NCBI GenBank assembly: GCA_911728435.2 | Contig: OU452213.1 | Span: forward strand, 5,993,834 to 6,057,833 | Source of the DNA: Apoderus coryli | Lineage: Eukaryota; Arthropoda; Insecta; Coleoptera; Attelabidae | DNA: 64,000 bases | Direction: 5' to 3' | Shown here: piece after piece, positions 20,426-32,227 of the stretch | Numbering within the stretch: the stretch's first letter is position 1 | Layout of the letters: each line of letters opens with the position of its first letter | Notes under the pieces: generated by a model | The model's input: only the letters and a program-made list of their open reading frames with translations | Databases searched by the model: none | Told to the model about the DNA's origin: nothing | Translations under genes and position numbers: made by a program

Positions 20426-22013
20426 CGACTCGTAAATTTATTAAATGGCATAGGAATTTTCTAAACTGTAAGAGTTACAAGGTCAGTGAAATTAGACAAA
20501 AGTTTCATTATTTAGTGCTCAGTTTTCAAATTCATATTATTTACGGGGTTCCCAAATAATTAACAGAAAGTTAAAAGTAGTTTTGGAATCCCAATGCATT
20601 TCTGATCAAATGTGGTGTCAACCCAACCCAACCCAAAATTAGTTCTTGTTGTAAGGAATAAATTTATACAAATATAGAAATTTATATTTGAAGCTGAGAG
20701 GTTTACACTTGGTGACTAATCTGGCCATTTGGTTTAAACCAGTGGCAAAAAAGAAAATAAAAACAGTGGCGTATCTTTTCTTAAAGCCACATCCAGCACA
20801 AGCGTCTCATAAAAAATGACGGAAAATGTTTCTTAATATATAGAAGATGATCAAATTTTACACAGACATCTTATACTTTTACATACTTATATATAAAGTT
20901 TTTGCTCTAAGAATCGCTTCCTTAAATATTTTAGATTACTTAAGAATATTGAACAATTGAAAAAGTAAATTAATTTTTCGCTCAATATTTTTACTTGTCG
21001 GAAATACTAAATAGTTAATTGCTTTTATAATTTCTAGAACAAAACAGTAATCCTTGAATTGTGCTAAAAACAACCCAGTCGGACAATTGTTTTTCTGTTT
21101 ATTTAGAATGGAGAACAAACAAATGCATGCGGAGATTGTTTTATTTTGTTGTTTTGAGCATGGCCGTGGCCGAGAGTTAATAGCCATGAAATAAATACAT
21201 TTTGGTCTAGTACGGATAGGTATTCTAATGGAAAGAGTAAAATCCATCTGCGTTGTTGTGAACCACAAAAGCAAATTGCCATTTTGTCCAAATCCGATTA
21301 TTATTATTATTTCCTCTGTATATTGAAATCGGCACTGCATGGAAAGTAGATGATTTTGGATTAGTTTTTATCATATAGCAAGCGGTTGCATCAGTGGGAG
21401 GTGTTTTTGCAAACTTACAAACTATTTTAATTGAAAGAAATAGCCTTTGGTGCATTTATCGACATCTCACATGAATGCATCACAAAAACACTAGAAGAGA
21501 CAAATACCCATCGCCCATCCCCCGCTAGTAAGATGGGTCCGGTTAACCCTACTAAACTTGCGTCATCACGGCTGAAAGTGTCAACGACAGTAACATCGCC
21601 TGGAGAATGAAAGGTGAATTATTTTATTATTACATTTGCACAAATTTTTATTAAAGCTTAATATTAATTCTGACATTTAAATCCTATTATGAAACAATTA
21701 TAGTTAGGTATTATAATTATTAAAATAAAAAAATATATAAGCCGGATAAAATCCTCTAAAATATCCTTCCATCAGTTGTTATTAAAATCAGTAGAATATA
21801 TTTATTCTGACATTCATCATCAGATCTCCCTCTTATCATCGCTTAAAGGATTATAATTCCCATGAATTTATTAAAACAATGCCAGACGGGCATTTCGTAC
21901 CAGAAGCCAATTAATTTAAATTCGTATAATGATAATTTTTATTAATCTTTATTGTTCTTAAGCACTATGCATTCTAACAAAAGGTTTGGTTATAAATAAA
22001 GTTTCCTTAATAT
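20426..22013. other. No gene recognised
   Basis: Mostly unique AT-rich sequence. Overlapping minus-strand open frames at 20936-21455 share no family motif and have the look of chance frames. A GC-richer patch at 21505-21605 is unexplained. Confidence 0.35.
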
Positions 22014-22263
22014 TGTCACAATAAAAATAAGAAGGTATATGAATATGGATTTAATAGGAACGGTGCCTTCACCTAGTCCCAATTTGAGAGTTAGAAAATA
22101 AGGGTAGAGCCTCCCTTATGTCTTTTAGTATTTGAAGATTCAAGTAAGTGTGCTCTACTGCTTCTAGGACCCGAAGTTTACTTCACCGAAGTTTGGAGAG
22201 AAGACCCAAAAATAAACCGAGAGAGTTTTGTGGTTAGAGAACCTGGCGGAGCATTCGGACACA

Positions 22264-24354
22264 TACAGGGTGGTCCAACGAAAAGTTTGCACCTAGCTTT
22301 TCTCTTTTTTTTGTAGTCGAATGCGAAAATGCTCGGACACGTCGATTTTGCTTTTGAGGGGGACACATTTTAAACATATTTTTCGATCTGCGCCTTTAAC
22401 CCCCTAGCGGGGGTGAGTAACAACCCTAAAATTTTAAATGGAAAGAGGGGTCTAATGACATATCATTTGAAAGGACACAAAATTGTCTTTCTAATGATAC
22501 CCTATTTGTCGAATTTTACTAAAACAGTTAATACGAAAACGACTTTAAAGACATTAAGCCGATAATTTTGGTATTAATGAGAAATACAAATAAGTTTTAA
22601 TTATTGCGAGTGAAAACACCTGCAATCGTTAGTACATTCCAATGTTTGTTAGTTTTAACATTGCTTTGTAAAAAAAGTAAACAAGCTGTTAAATTGATTT
22701 ATTAAAACGTTACATTAACAAATGTTGAAAATGTGACCCATTTGATTCCATACAATAATACAGATTTTGTTCAAATCTATTTCTAACATTTTGTAGCATA
22801 TCAGGTGTTATGTTTCTGCACTCTTCTGTAATGCATTGGCGAAGATCTTCTATGGACTCGGGCTTCGTGGCAAAACATTTATTTTTTAAGTGCCCCCAAA
22901 GAAAAAAGTCTAAAGGCGATAAATCCGGTGACCTGGCAGGCCATTCAATTGGGCCCCTCCTTCCAATCCACCGTCCAGGGAACCGGTCATCTAAGAACTG
23001 TCTTACAGGAGCCACATAGTGCGGAGGTGCTCCATCTTGCTGGAAATAAAGCCGATCAGCAGTATGATTTTGGTCATCTTCTATTATTTGTGTTATTAAA
23101 GGATCAATTGTGTCTTCAAGCATGTTTAGGTACACTTCACCAGTTAAATTTCCAGGAATAAAAAGTGGTCCTATAATATGATTTCCTAATATGCCACACC
23201 AGACGTTTATTTTTTGAGGATACTGGGTATGAACCTCACGGAATAAATGTGGGTTACTGTCATCCCAGTAACGGCAATTGTGCCTATTTACAGCTCCATT
23301 CAAATAAAATGTGCATTCGTCGGAAAAACAAATGTTAAATAATAATTGCGGATCTTCAATTAAACGCTGGCTCATTGCTTCACAAAATTGCAGCCTTCTA
23401 TCAGGATCATCCTCATTTAGTTCCTGTACTAATTTGATTTTGTACGGATGAAATTTGTACGCTTTTAAAATTCGTATTATGGACGAACGGGAGACACCTG
23501 AGGCTTCAGCTAGTTGACGGGTACTTTGACTATGATCCATTTCAACATGCCCTAAAACAGCGACTTCCACAGCTTCATTTCTGATCGGTTTCTGCGGCTG
23601 GTGTTTTACATTACAGACAGATCCGGTATCTACAAACTTTTTAACTAACTTGCCAACGTACACATCATTCACATTTTTATCGGGATGTCTCTCATTAAAT
23701 AAGCGAGCCGTAAGTCTAGCACTACTATTATTTTGAAAATAAAGTTTAACAATTTCAACTCGTTCTAGAATGGAATAAATCATTTTGTACGGTAAAAGTA
23801 AAATAACTTGAGAAGCAACCAAACTGAATCAATGAAAAGACTAAAATAAACGGTGTAAATTCTTTTCCTACACGTATCTGCAGTTTTTATTTCAACAAAA
23901 AACGCAAACGATTAGTGAGGAATTTAGTTCTGATAAATAAGATAGTGTTTTTGAAATCCCGTTTTTCTTCAAAGTAAATAATTTAGAAATGATTGTAGTT
24001 GTTTTCAGTCGTAATAATTAAAACTTATTTGTATTTCTCATTAATACCAAAATTATCGGCTTAATGTCTTTAAAGTCGTTTTCGTATTAACTGTTTTAGT
24101 AAAATTCGACAAATAGGGTATCATTAGAAAGATAATTTTGTGTCCTTTCAAATGATATGTCATTAGACCCCTCTTTCCATTTAAAATTTTAGGGTTGTTA
24201 CTCACCCCCGCTAGGGGATTAAAGGCGCAGATCGAAAAATATGTTTAAAATGTGTCCCCCTCAAAAGCAAAATCGACGTGTCCGAGCATTTTCGCATTCG
24301 ACTACAAAAAAAAGAGAAAAGCTAGGTGCAAACTTTTCGTTGGACCACCCTGTA
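22264..24354 (-). mobile_element. Mariner-like element, complete, long TIRs
   Basis: A 2.09-kb element bounded by TA at 22264-22265 and 24353-24354. Its terminal inverted repeats start CAGGGTGGTCCAACGAAAAG and extend about 340 bp on each side (22266-22612 and 24012-24352) with few mismatches. It holds one intact transposase on the minus strand. Typical mariners have ~30-bp TIRs, so the length here is notable. It inserted into the LTR-like repeat at 22014-24677, so it is younger than that repeat. Confidence 0.88.
22710..23822 (-). CDS. Mariner-like transposase (DD36D by count), intact
   Basis: A 370-aa open frame; the Met at residue 14 (23783, MIYSILERVEIVKLY) matches the family's usual start better than the first Met. 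The N-terminal half is paired-type HTH (QLAEASGVSRSSIIRIL near 105-120). Catalytic residues: FSDECTF, FQQDGAPPHY, and WPARSPDLSPLDFFLWG. There are 36 residues between the second and third Asp by my count. It would bind the TIRs and cut at TA. No stop or frameshift is seen, so it may be functional or only recently silenced. Confidence 0.92.
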   Translation of the reverse strand: MVASQVILLLPYKMIYSILERVEIVKLYFQNNSSARLTARLFNERHPDKNVNDVYVGKLVKKFVDTGSVCNVKHQPQKPIRNEAVEVAVLGHVEMDHSQSTRQLAEASGVSRSSIIRILKAYKFHPYKIKLVQELNEDDPDRRLQFCEAMSQRLIEDPQLLFNICFSDECTFYLNGAVNRHNCRYWDDSNPHLFREVHTQYPQKINVWCGILGNHIIGPLFIPGNLTGEVYLNMLEDTIDPLITQIIEDDQNHTADRLYFQQDGAPPHYVAPVRQFLDDRFPGRWIGRRGPIEWPARSPDLSPLDFFLWGHLKNKCFATKPESIEDLRQCITEECRNITPDMLQNVRNRFEQNLYYCMESNGSHFQHLLM

Positions 24355-24683
24355 TGTGCTCCAACGCGGGGAGACTTCATAGTCCGAGACGCCAAGATTC
24401 CAACCACTCACTTCCAACTTTATTAAACAGAAGTGCAAATCAAAATCCCCCGTACTGTTACAACAATATTTACTATTTTCCACTCTTTTGAATATCGACC
24501 AATGAAATTGTCTATTCTTCGCGTCGATCGTTCCGTTTTTTGTTGAATTTGCAATTTGTCTATTAGGTACAATACCGATGCTAAAGTCATGAACTTGTAT
24601 AAACTTTGATGAACTTTTTAATAATTATTAATCAGCATAAAATAGCTAGTTTGACCGGATGCATTATTTTTATTAGAATATAC

Positions 24684-24925
24684 CGGGTGTGACAATACCT
24701 TCATGTATCAATTATTACGAGGGCCGAATAAGCAATTTATCATTGATGGTTGCTGCAAGCATTCAAACCTTTTGCCATTTTTCCAATATCCTTCAGCCAC
24801 CTTCAAAACATGACTTCTTCTTCTGCCTGCTATAATCGTTGTCCATATGCCATTTACTTTTGATGATTGCGGGGAAAAAATAAATAATTTGCTGCCACAT
24901 CAGGAGTGTACGGCGAATGACCCAT
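24684..24925 (-). pseudogene. Mariner transposase C-terminal remnant
   Basis: Minus strand: PDVAANYLFFP then ...GRRRSHVLKVAEGYWKNGKRF, a decayed version of SPDLAPSDYHLFP..K..L......V......W. An end-like TACCGGGTGTGACAATACC lies at 24681-24699. Heavily mutated and a different subfamily from the intact elements here. Confidence 0.5.
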
Positions 24926-25334
24926 CAATTTGACCTTTTCAACGTTCAAATCGTGACTTTTGATTGCCATTTTGATAGCTGTGAGAATTATTTTGGATAC
25001 AAGACGCTTCTTGATTTCAACTAATCAAGCTTGCTAGATAATTTTACCCATAAATAGTAATTTATGTTGAAAAAACACAAGGGCCTTTTCTGTTGAAGAA
25101 TATCAAGATGTCCCAACGATCTAGTTCAAATTAAACAATTCCTTTCAGCCACGCTGTGTATTTCGCCCCTGAAAGATCAAATGGAAATTATTTTATAGCA
25201 GTCTGTACTGAATTTCGTTATGTTATCTCAAAACGTTTCGGAGCAATATAATAAAAATCATCATGATCACTTAACTTTTAACACCCTCTAGCCTTTTCTT
25301 CATATTTGGATTCATATCATGTACTGTGTGTCCG

Positions 25335-26830
25335 TTTAATCCTCGGAGTTTTTCTCTCCGGTGTCTTCGCATGATGTGGCTAGAACAATCAAGAACTTCC
25401 CAAACAAAGGGTCCACTGGTATGGATTGTATCCCTATTAAAATATTTAGAGTTACTAAACATGTCGATACAATGCGGGATATTTCCAGATCAATTAAAAA
25501 ATGCCCTCATTATCCCTGTATATAAAAAAGTTAATGAACTAGCGCTGGAGAATTACAGGCCTATAGCCCTGCTAAGTACTTTATCTAAGATTATAGAAAA
25601 GATTGTAGCAGACAGAATATTTGAATTTTTAAAATTTACTAACGTTTTGAGTGAATGTCAACACGGCTTCAGGGAGGGTTTTTCAACGGAAACCTGTACA
25701 CTTCAGTTCATTCAGAGAGTGCACGATCTGATGGATGGAGGTTTTTATGTTGTGGCGTTCCTGTTTGACCTGTCGAATGCGTTCGATGTGGTCGACAGAG
25801 ATTTCCTGTGTACAAAGCTGGAGACTCTTGGGTTACGTGGGTCGATTAACAGATGGATTCGATCATATTTAACAAACAGACGAATAGCGGTTAGGGTTGA
25901 GTCGGTAGTGTCAGAGTCGCGGAGCATCGGTTTGGGAACGCCTCAGTGCAGTGTACTTGGACCTTTGCTCTTTCTGCTTTTTATCAATGATCTTTCAGCT
26001 AATATCACACACGGTTCCCTTTATCTGTATGCAGATGACACAACCATATTGTTGTCCGACAAGGATTCTGAGATTCTGGAGCGGAAGATCAATGCTACAC
26101 TTTATGAGTTCCAGGTGTGGTGCAGGAAAAACAAAGTGATCATAAACTATGGTAAGACCGTGGCACTGCCCTTCAATAGATATAAATCATCAAATATAGA
26201 AATTAAATTCAATCACGTTCTTTTGCCATTATCAAGGTCGGCGAAACTGCTGGGGGTGCTTGTGGATGACAGACTGGACTGGGTAAAGCATATCGACGCC
26301 GTTTGCAGTAAACTGAATAAGAATCTATACTTACTTCGATCTCTAAGAGGATTCATGGATACCCCATCTCTTATTTCTGTTTATTATGCTTTAATCTATT
26401 CAGTGATTGCATACAATATTGTGATTTGGGGTAGAAGTGTTGAAATTGACAGGGTCTTTGTGCTGCAGAAGCGAGCGGTGAGATGCATCTTTAATATCCC
26501 GTTTCTAGGAACATGTAGAGATACATTTAAAAAACATAAGTTGCTTACAGTCACTTCAATATATTTGTACAAACTACTGTGTTACACATTCAAAAACAGA
26601 AACATCACGCCTACTTGTGGCATTAATCATCAACATTTTACACGTGGACGAGATCGCCTGTATCTGCCCAGACCCAATCATAGGTGTATTCAAATTTTAG
26701 ATTGTGACGTGTTTGTTTATTGCCTTATGTGTTATAAGGAACGAGGTTATGGATCATTTATTGTATTGTGTAGTAAAACTATGACGTGTCTATATACAAC
26801 ATTTTGTATGACTTGTGACAGAATAAAGAT
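25335..26830 (+). pseudogene. Jockey-group LINE RT, nearly complete palm
   Basis: The plus strand starts in one frame with SPVSSHDVARTIKNFPNKGS and IPIKIF (about 25350-25445). After a frameshift it continues as one long open frame: [50 protein letters not shown] (motif A), GTPQCSVLGPLLFLLFINDL (motif B, with the usual PQG changed to PQC) and YLYADDTTILL (motif C). LLGVLVDDRLDWVKHI and the thumb follow. The open frame from 25326 to 27188 then runs into the ATATT tail, so its last ~120 residues are not protein of the element. Inactive because of the frameshift and motif B change. Confidence 0.85.
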
Positions 26831-27169
26831 ATTATATTATATTATATTATATTATATTATATTATATTATATTATATTATATTATATTATATTATATTAT
26901 ATTATATTATATTATATTATATTATATTATATTATATTATATTATATTATATTATATTATATTATATTATATTATATTATATTATATTATATTATATTAT
27001 ATTATATTATATTATATTATATTATATTATATTATATTATATTATATTATATTATATTATATTATATTATATTATATTATATTATATTATATTATATTAT
27101 ATTATATTATATTATATTATATTATATTATATTATATTATATTATATTATATTATATTATATTATATTA
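26829..27169 (+). repeat. Microsatellite (ATATT), about 68 copies
   Basis: A perfect pentanucleotide run of 341 bp directly after the LINE at 25335. Simple-repeat 3' tails are known for several LINE groups, so this is read as an expanded tail. It is open in the LINE frame and would encode a LYYII repeat, an artefact. Confidence 0.95.
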
Positions 27170-28160
27170 CAGACTTCTAAACCCGTAGAAGGAAGACATA
27201 TTCAGTGGTTGAATTAATAATTACCGGCTGATTGCTGGTAAATCTTTAGCTATTCAACGCATTTAGAGAGGAAGGGGGTTAGCTAATACACATATAGATT
27301 TGCCTCTTTCCAGTTAGCTAGCTAGCTGGGAGGTAATAGTGGCTGCCGTCTAGAATTGAACAGCTGAAATGTTATAATTATTATACATTTACCGACGATG
27401 AACATGGTTGCTGATTTTACTAATCGTATAATAGGCATGAAATTAAACGTAAACAATTGAAAATTAAACTATACTCCATAAAAACATCCATTGGGCCAAT
27501 CTGTATGTATAATAAAACCAATAAAATATTTTTCTCCAATTTAGAATCGTTTTAAATTGTTTTATTAAAATTTCCCAAAATGATTTTATTACTTTCTAAA
27601 TTGCCTAAATGACTTTTGCGTATAAATAAAATTCAAATTTTATGTGTTCGTGCTTGGTGTAGAGATTTTCGCTTTTTCCACTTCTCGACAAATATATGTG
27701 TATATAATATAATGTATCTATAGGGTAAATATTTGTACAAATTACCCTCAAAAAAGAGGAAGAGAGAGAGAGCGGAAGAAAGCAAACACGACATATGTGT
27801 CCGGCTATCGGATAGGTACATGCCTTTTCCGTTTTCAGCTTCGTGGATGTTGAAAACCGAAAGAAGGCGACAGACCTAGAGAGAACGTCATGATACAGTG
27901 TGTATACCTATATTATGTCATGCCATGTACAACGCCATCTATGGCCGATGTTTACTCGTGAATAAATAAACAGATACAAGAGTGTACAGGATATCCGCGA
28001 AATATCTACATAACTCAAATAGAACGTAAGGTTATATGAAGCCTTTTCATGCGCGGATTTTGCTTTATGTCGTATTGTACAGCATATTCTATCGAAAACT
28101 ATGCGCGAAAAATATTTCTTTTAGAAGGGTTTATAGATAAATGATCCTTATTTGACTTAT
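27170..28160. other. No gene recognised
   Basis: Unique-looking sequence. GAGAGAGAGAG at 27760-27771 and GCTAGCTAGCTGG near 27318 are simple motifs. No coding or RNA signal found. Confidence 0.4.
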
Positions 28161-29250
28161 GAACAATAGTATTTAGATCCGCATTAATCTGAGGAAAAAA
28201 ACCTGATAAACCTTTTTGATTGTCTTAGGCCTGGAGTGTTTCTCCAGTAGGACTTAAGTTGTTCCTTTTCCCATCTCCGAAGTTCTTCCTTCATATGGCT
28301 TTTTGGAAGGCCAAAGATGGGTTTTGCAAATTGGTCCGCCGCTTCGTTCCCCTCTATGCCTTCATGTCCTGGCACCCATGTCAGAGTAATATTTTTCCCC
28401 TGAGCTGGCAGTTGCTTTAGGGTCTGTTTGCATTCCCATGCTAGCTTTGATGTGACGGTGTAAGACCTCAGTGCTTTTAACGCAGCTTGACTGTCTGACA
28501 TAATATTGATCTGCCGTTCCGGGATGCCTCTCTGCAGGCATTCTTGAGCAAACGATTAATAGCGTTAATCTCTGCTTGGAATATAGTGGGACGTTTCCCG
28601 AAAGATTCAGCAATTAGGCCCGTATACTCCCATGCCTGTGTGCCCTTCTATTCCTTTTGAACCGTCCGTATACCAGACGGATGTGTTTTCTGGGAATCGT
28701 GGTTCCCCATTTAGCCATTTTTGACGGTCTGCAATGACCACTTCAAATGGGATTTCAAAATCATGTTTGCGTGGCAAACCGTCCGACGGTTTTCTTCCTG
28801 AATCCAAAGGTATTAGATTCAGGATTCCCATGTGTCCCTCTAGATCGCCAGATTTGTATTCCATTACCTGTGCCAGTTTCAGAGCGCTAATTGCTGCCTA
28901 TTTTTTGACTAGGACAGGCAAAGGTATTAGATGCAGCAACGTTTCCATCGCTGGTGTGGGGCAAGTTCGCATTGCCCCTGTTATTCCTAAACATGCAAGC
29001 CGTTGCAACTTTTGAAGACGTCATTGTGTATGCTTAATATTAACTTTTGGCCACCATACTAATGAGGCGTATGTAACCATGGGTTTGATAACTGTTTGGT
29101 ACACCCAGTATGTGAGCTTTGGATTTAGCCCCCAAGTCCTACCAAGTAGCCTGTGACACGTCCATATGGCCGCTGTGGCTTTCGATATGGTTTTCTTATA
29201 TGCTGATTCCAGATTAGTCGTTTATCCAGGATTACTCCCAGGTATTTGAC
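28160..29250 (-). pseudogene. LINE remnant: RT C-terminus plus RNase H
   Basis: The minus strand from about 29215 gives an RT thumb (AAIWTCHRLLGRTWGLNPK, VTYASLVWWPKVN, KLQRLACLGITGAMRTCPTP), as in R1/I-group LINEs. An RNase H domain follows: VWYTDGSKGIEG (first Asp), after a break AEINAIN (Glu), SDSQAALKAL (Asp), and WVPGHEGIEGNEAAD (His and last Asp). Open pieces are 28607-28864 and 28184-28501, with stops near 29010 and 28905 and a frameshift between 28502 and 28606. The 5' two-thirds is missing. Confidence 0.85.
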
Positions 29251-30500
29251 TTTATCCGAAAGGTTAGTATAAGTATATACGAGTACCTAAACAAAAACGA
29301 AAAGATCCCTTGAGAAACACCCCAATAAATATTGTTTGTCTGTGAAACACCATCAGTTTCCACGTCAAAGATGAAATGCTGCAAACGAATTATACAGTGT
29401 CTTCTCTGATGGTGCTTCTTTACCAAAAATTGACCAAAGCGATTTGTAATGCAATTTTGTGGAGATAGGCCTTTTACGACATCGAAAAAAAATCATCCAA
29501 CGAAAACCTTCATGAGTAATATCAATTTTTTTACAAATTTACTTGTCAAAACAAACCACTGAATGTCAAAATATATGAAAATCTTGATGATCATCTCGGG
29601 GTCGTTTGTAAAAATATAAAAGGTGATCCTCGTAGGAAGTATATCATTATAATCCATGATATCATGGGCGTAGGTGGGGCGCAATCTTTTTACTCAGGCA
29701 TTAAAACAGCGATCCAAATTTCACTCGCGTAACTTTGCACTACATGCATAATAGAAAGAGCATTCAGCACCTTGCGTTACGGTCAACAATGTTGGAACAA
29801 CGGCTTGTTGGACTTTGCATGATGAGCGTCCATGGAAAAAGAATTTTAAATGCGAAGGATCCAAGTTTTATATTATACTGTATAACTTTAGAAAAATAAG
29901 TCAATACCAGCGGCATATCAATCGAAATGCGAGAAATCTGACTGCCTCACCTTTCGGTTACACTGTTTCTTTGCCATGTAGAATATTCAAAGTGTCTCCT
30001 CTCCGTTCCCACTTTCCGCTATAGTGCTCTATGTATGTTGGCGATGTACCTCTTTAGAAAGCTAAATAGCCTTTTGCATTCAGTGTTGAGCAGGTGTACA
30101 CAATTAGCCGACATGATCAGTTTATACATTAGCCACAAGCGCATTGTGGCATCTTTCCATTATTTCCCAATCGATAACAACGTATTAAATCCATGGTCCT
30201 TTCTACAATGTGGACAAATTTCCGATGATGATTTTGTTCTGTATATACAGGGTGATTATTTTGTTAACGTTCTAGTGACAAGCCACATGGCTTCAACTTC
30301 AATCTGCGATCTTTCAGGAGCAGGAGATTTGTTGATAGCTTCCTTCAAGATAGCCTCTATTTTTGAACTAGTTATACCACTGCTTAATAGCACCAATTCA
30401 AGGTGAATTATCTTCATACACAACATCCAACTTGATTCCGATTTCTTCCTGCCTGTTCCCTTTTAAAAACAGAAAGTGATTCACCGACCGACGAAATTTC
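29251..30500. other. No gene recognised with confidence
   Basis: Several short open frames but no convincing motif. ATACAGGGTGATTATTTTG at 30246 looks like a transposon end. A minus-strand GVSQGIF at 29295-29320 recalls RT motif B but has no neighbours to support it. Confidence 0.35.
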
Positions 30501-32227
30501 TATAGCGGTTGGCTTTTGATGGGTATTTGAGTCAGTCTGCGAATCTAGCAAGGGATAGCTGCAAATTAGTCAATCACCTAGTAAACTCTAAAGGTAAGCC
30601 ATTGCCCCGTTCTGGTCTGACTCCAGATGATTTTAATGTCTACTTCAGTTCTGTGTGCAAAGTCCCAGCGCTAGCTTTTGTCTTACTCCAGTCACAGAGC
30701 ATGAGGTTTATTCAGTTATAAATAGTATTAAATCGTCAACTGCAAATGACGTGTATGACTTGAATTCTGTTTTGATTAAAAATTCTGTGGATATCCTTGT
30801 TGTGCCTATGACCAATTTGGCAAACTTATGTTTTACTACCGGTATTTTTCCCGAAAGATTTAAACTAAGTAGAATAACGCCTGTGTTCAAGAAGGGCGAT
30901 TGCTCGGTTCTGGGTAATTACAGACCAATATCAATTACTGTAATCTTCTCTAAAGTCATTGAGGTACTGCTGAAAAATAGACTAATAGAATACTTTGAAG
31001 AACATGACCTGTTTGACTCTGCTCATTTTAGTTTTCGATCCGGACGGAGCACGGTCAAAGCAGTGTCGGAGATTGTGGCAGGCATAGTTGATCGTTGATG
31101 GTGTGTGACCTTGCCAAGGCGTTCGACTGTGTTTCGCATACTATTCTTTTGGAAAAGTTGCGTTTTTACGGTGTGAGAGGTGTTCCTTGGAATCTTATAA
31201 AGTCCTACCTCACTGGTAGACAACAGTGTGTTAAAGTGGGAAATATTGAGTCCATCAGGGTTGACGTTAGCACGGTGTGCCCCAGGGGTCGGTACTGGGT
31301 CCCCTGTTTTTCATAATATATATAAACGACATATGTTCTTACATGAACGACAAATGTCGCTGTGTATTGTTTGCTGATGACACATCCTTTTTAAGTACAT
31401 CGGGTGTGTTTGAGAATCTCAACATTTTGTCTAAGGATGTCCTGCCGAAATCTGGTTCTCAACAAATAATTTACAATTAAATTGCAACAAAACTAAACAC
31501 ATTTGTTTTTCTAGTAACCCTAAATTTGCTAGTAATGACTCTTGCAAAATACTTGAGATTGTTGTTGATGGCGGTTTGAATTGGGCCGAACACGTGAGTC
31601 AGCTGAGTAGTAAGCTGTCTGGTATTTTATTTGTAATTAGGCAACTCAGAATGGCGCTTTTCTTTGAGGTTCTTAAGTCTGTCTATTATGGCTTGTTTCA
31701 TTCGCGTATTGTATACGGGGTTATTTTTTGGGGCAACTCAACCAACGCGTTAAAGGTTTTTAGGCTACAGAAAAAAGCTATTAGACTGTTGGCTGGTGCG
31801 GGGCCTATTGATCACTGTCGTCCATTCTTTCTTGGGTACAGGATAATCCTTTTGCCTTGTGTTTATGTGTATCACCAACTCATGGAAATTCATGAGCATA
31901 AGGATAAGTTCCCTAGGCACGGACAGGTTCATGACCACAATACTCGTTCCGTTGGGCTGACCATTGCGCCACGTTTTAGACTTAACAAAAGTCAAAATAA
32001 CTCGCTAAATATAAAACTATACAACAAGCTTCCTGCTAGCTTCAAAATTTTAAACCAGAATAAATTTAAAAGAAAAATAAAAGAACTGCTCTTAAGTAAC
32101 TGTTTTTATTCAGTTGAAGTCACACTCATTTTGAAAATGATGGTCTATACGCCTTGTTGGATTGGAGATAAAATATTTTGAAATTTGTTTGTAAAATGTA
32201 ATCGTGATTGTTGTTTATACATACATA

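Larger units (their letters stand above)
22014..24677. mobile_element. Solo-LTR-like repeat interrupted by mariner-like element
   Basis: Flanks 22014-22263 and 24355-24677 together form one repeat related to 41853-42768 in opposite orientation (shared GACCCGAAGTTTACTTCACC, TAGACAATTGCATTGG and CCGGATGC blocks). The left end is TGTCACAATAAAAAT and the right end TATTAGA, with ATAT on both sides (22010-22013 and 24678-24681), consistent with a 4-bp target duplication of an LTR element. Minus the insertion the repeat is about 575 bp. No internal retroviral-type genes are present. Confidence 0.55.

Noticed and set aside
20936..21455. Three overlapping minus-strand open frames, up to 134 aa
   Set aside because: Different frames over the same DNA with no family motif; no evidence which if any is coding.
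26830..27188. Long C-terminal LYYII-repeat protein tail
   Set aside because: It is the ATATT microsatellite read through in the LINE frame, not a real protein domain.
29232..29426. GVSQGIF resembling RT motif B
   Set aside because: No motif A or C in any frame nearby; likely coincidence.
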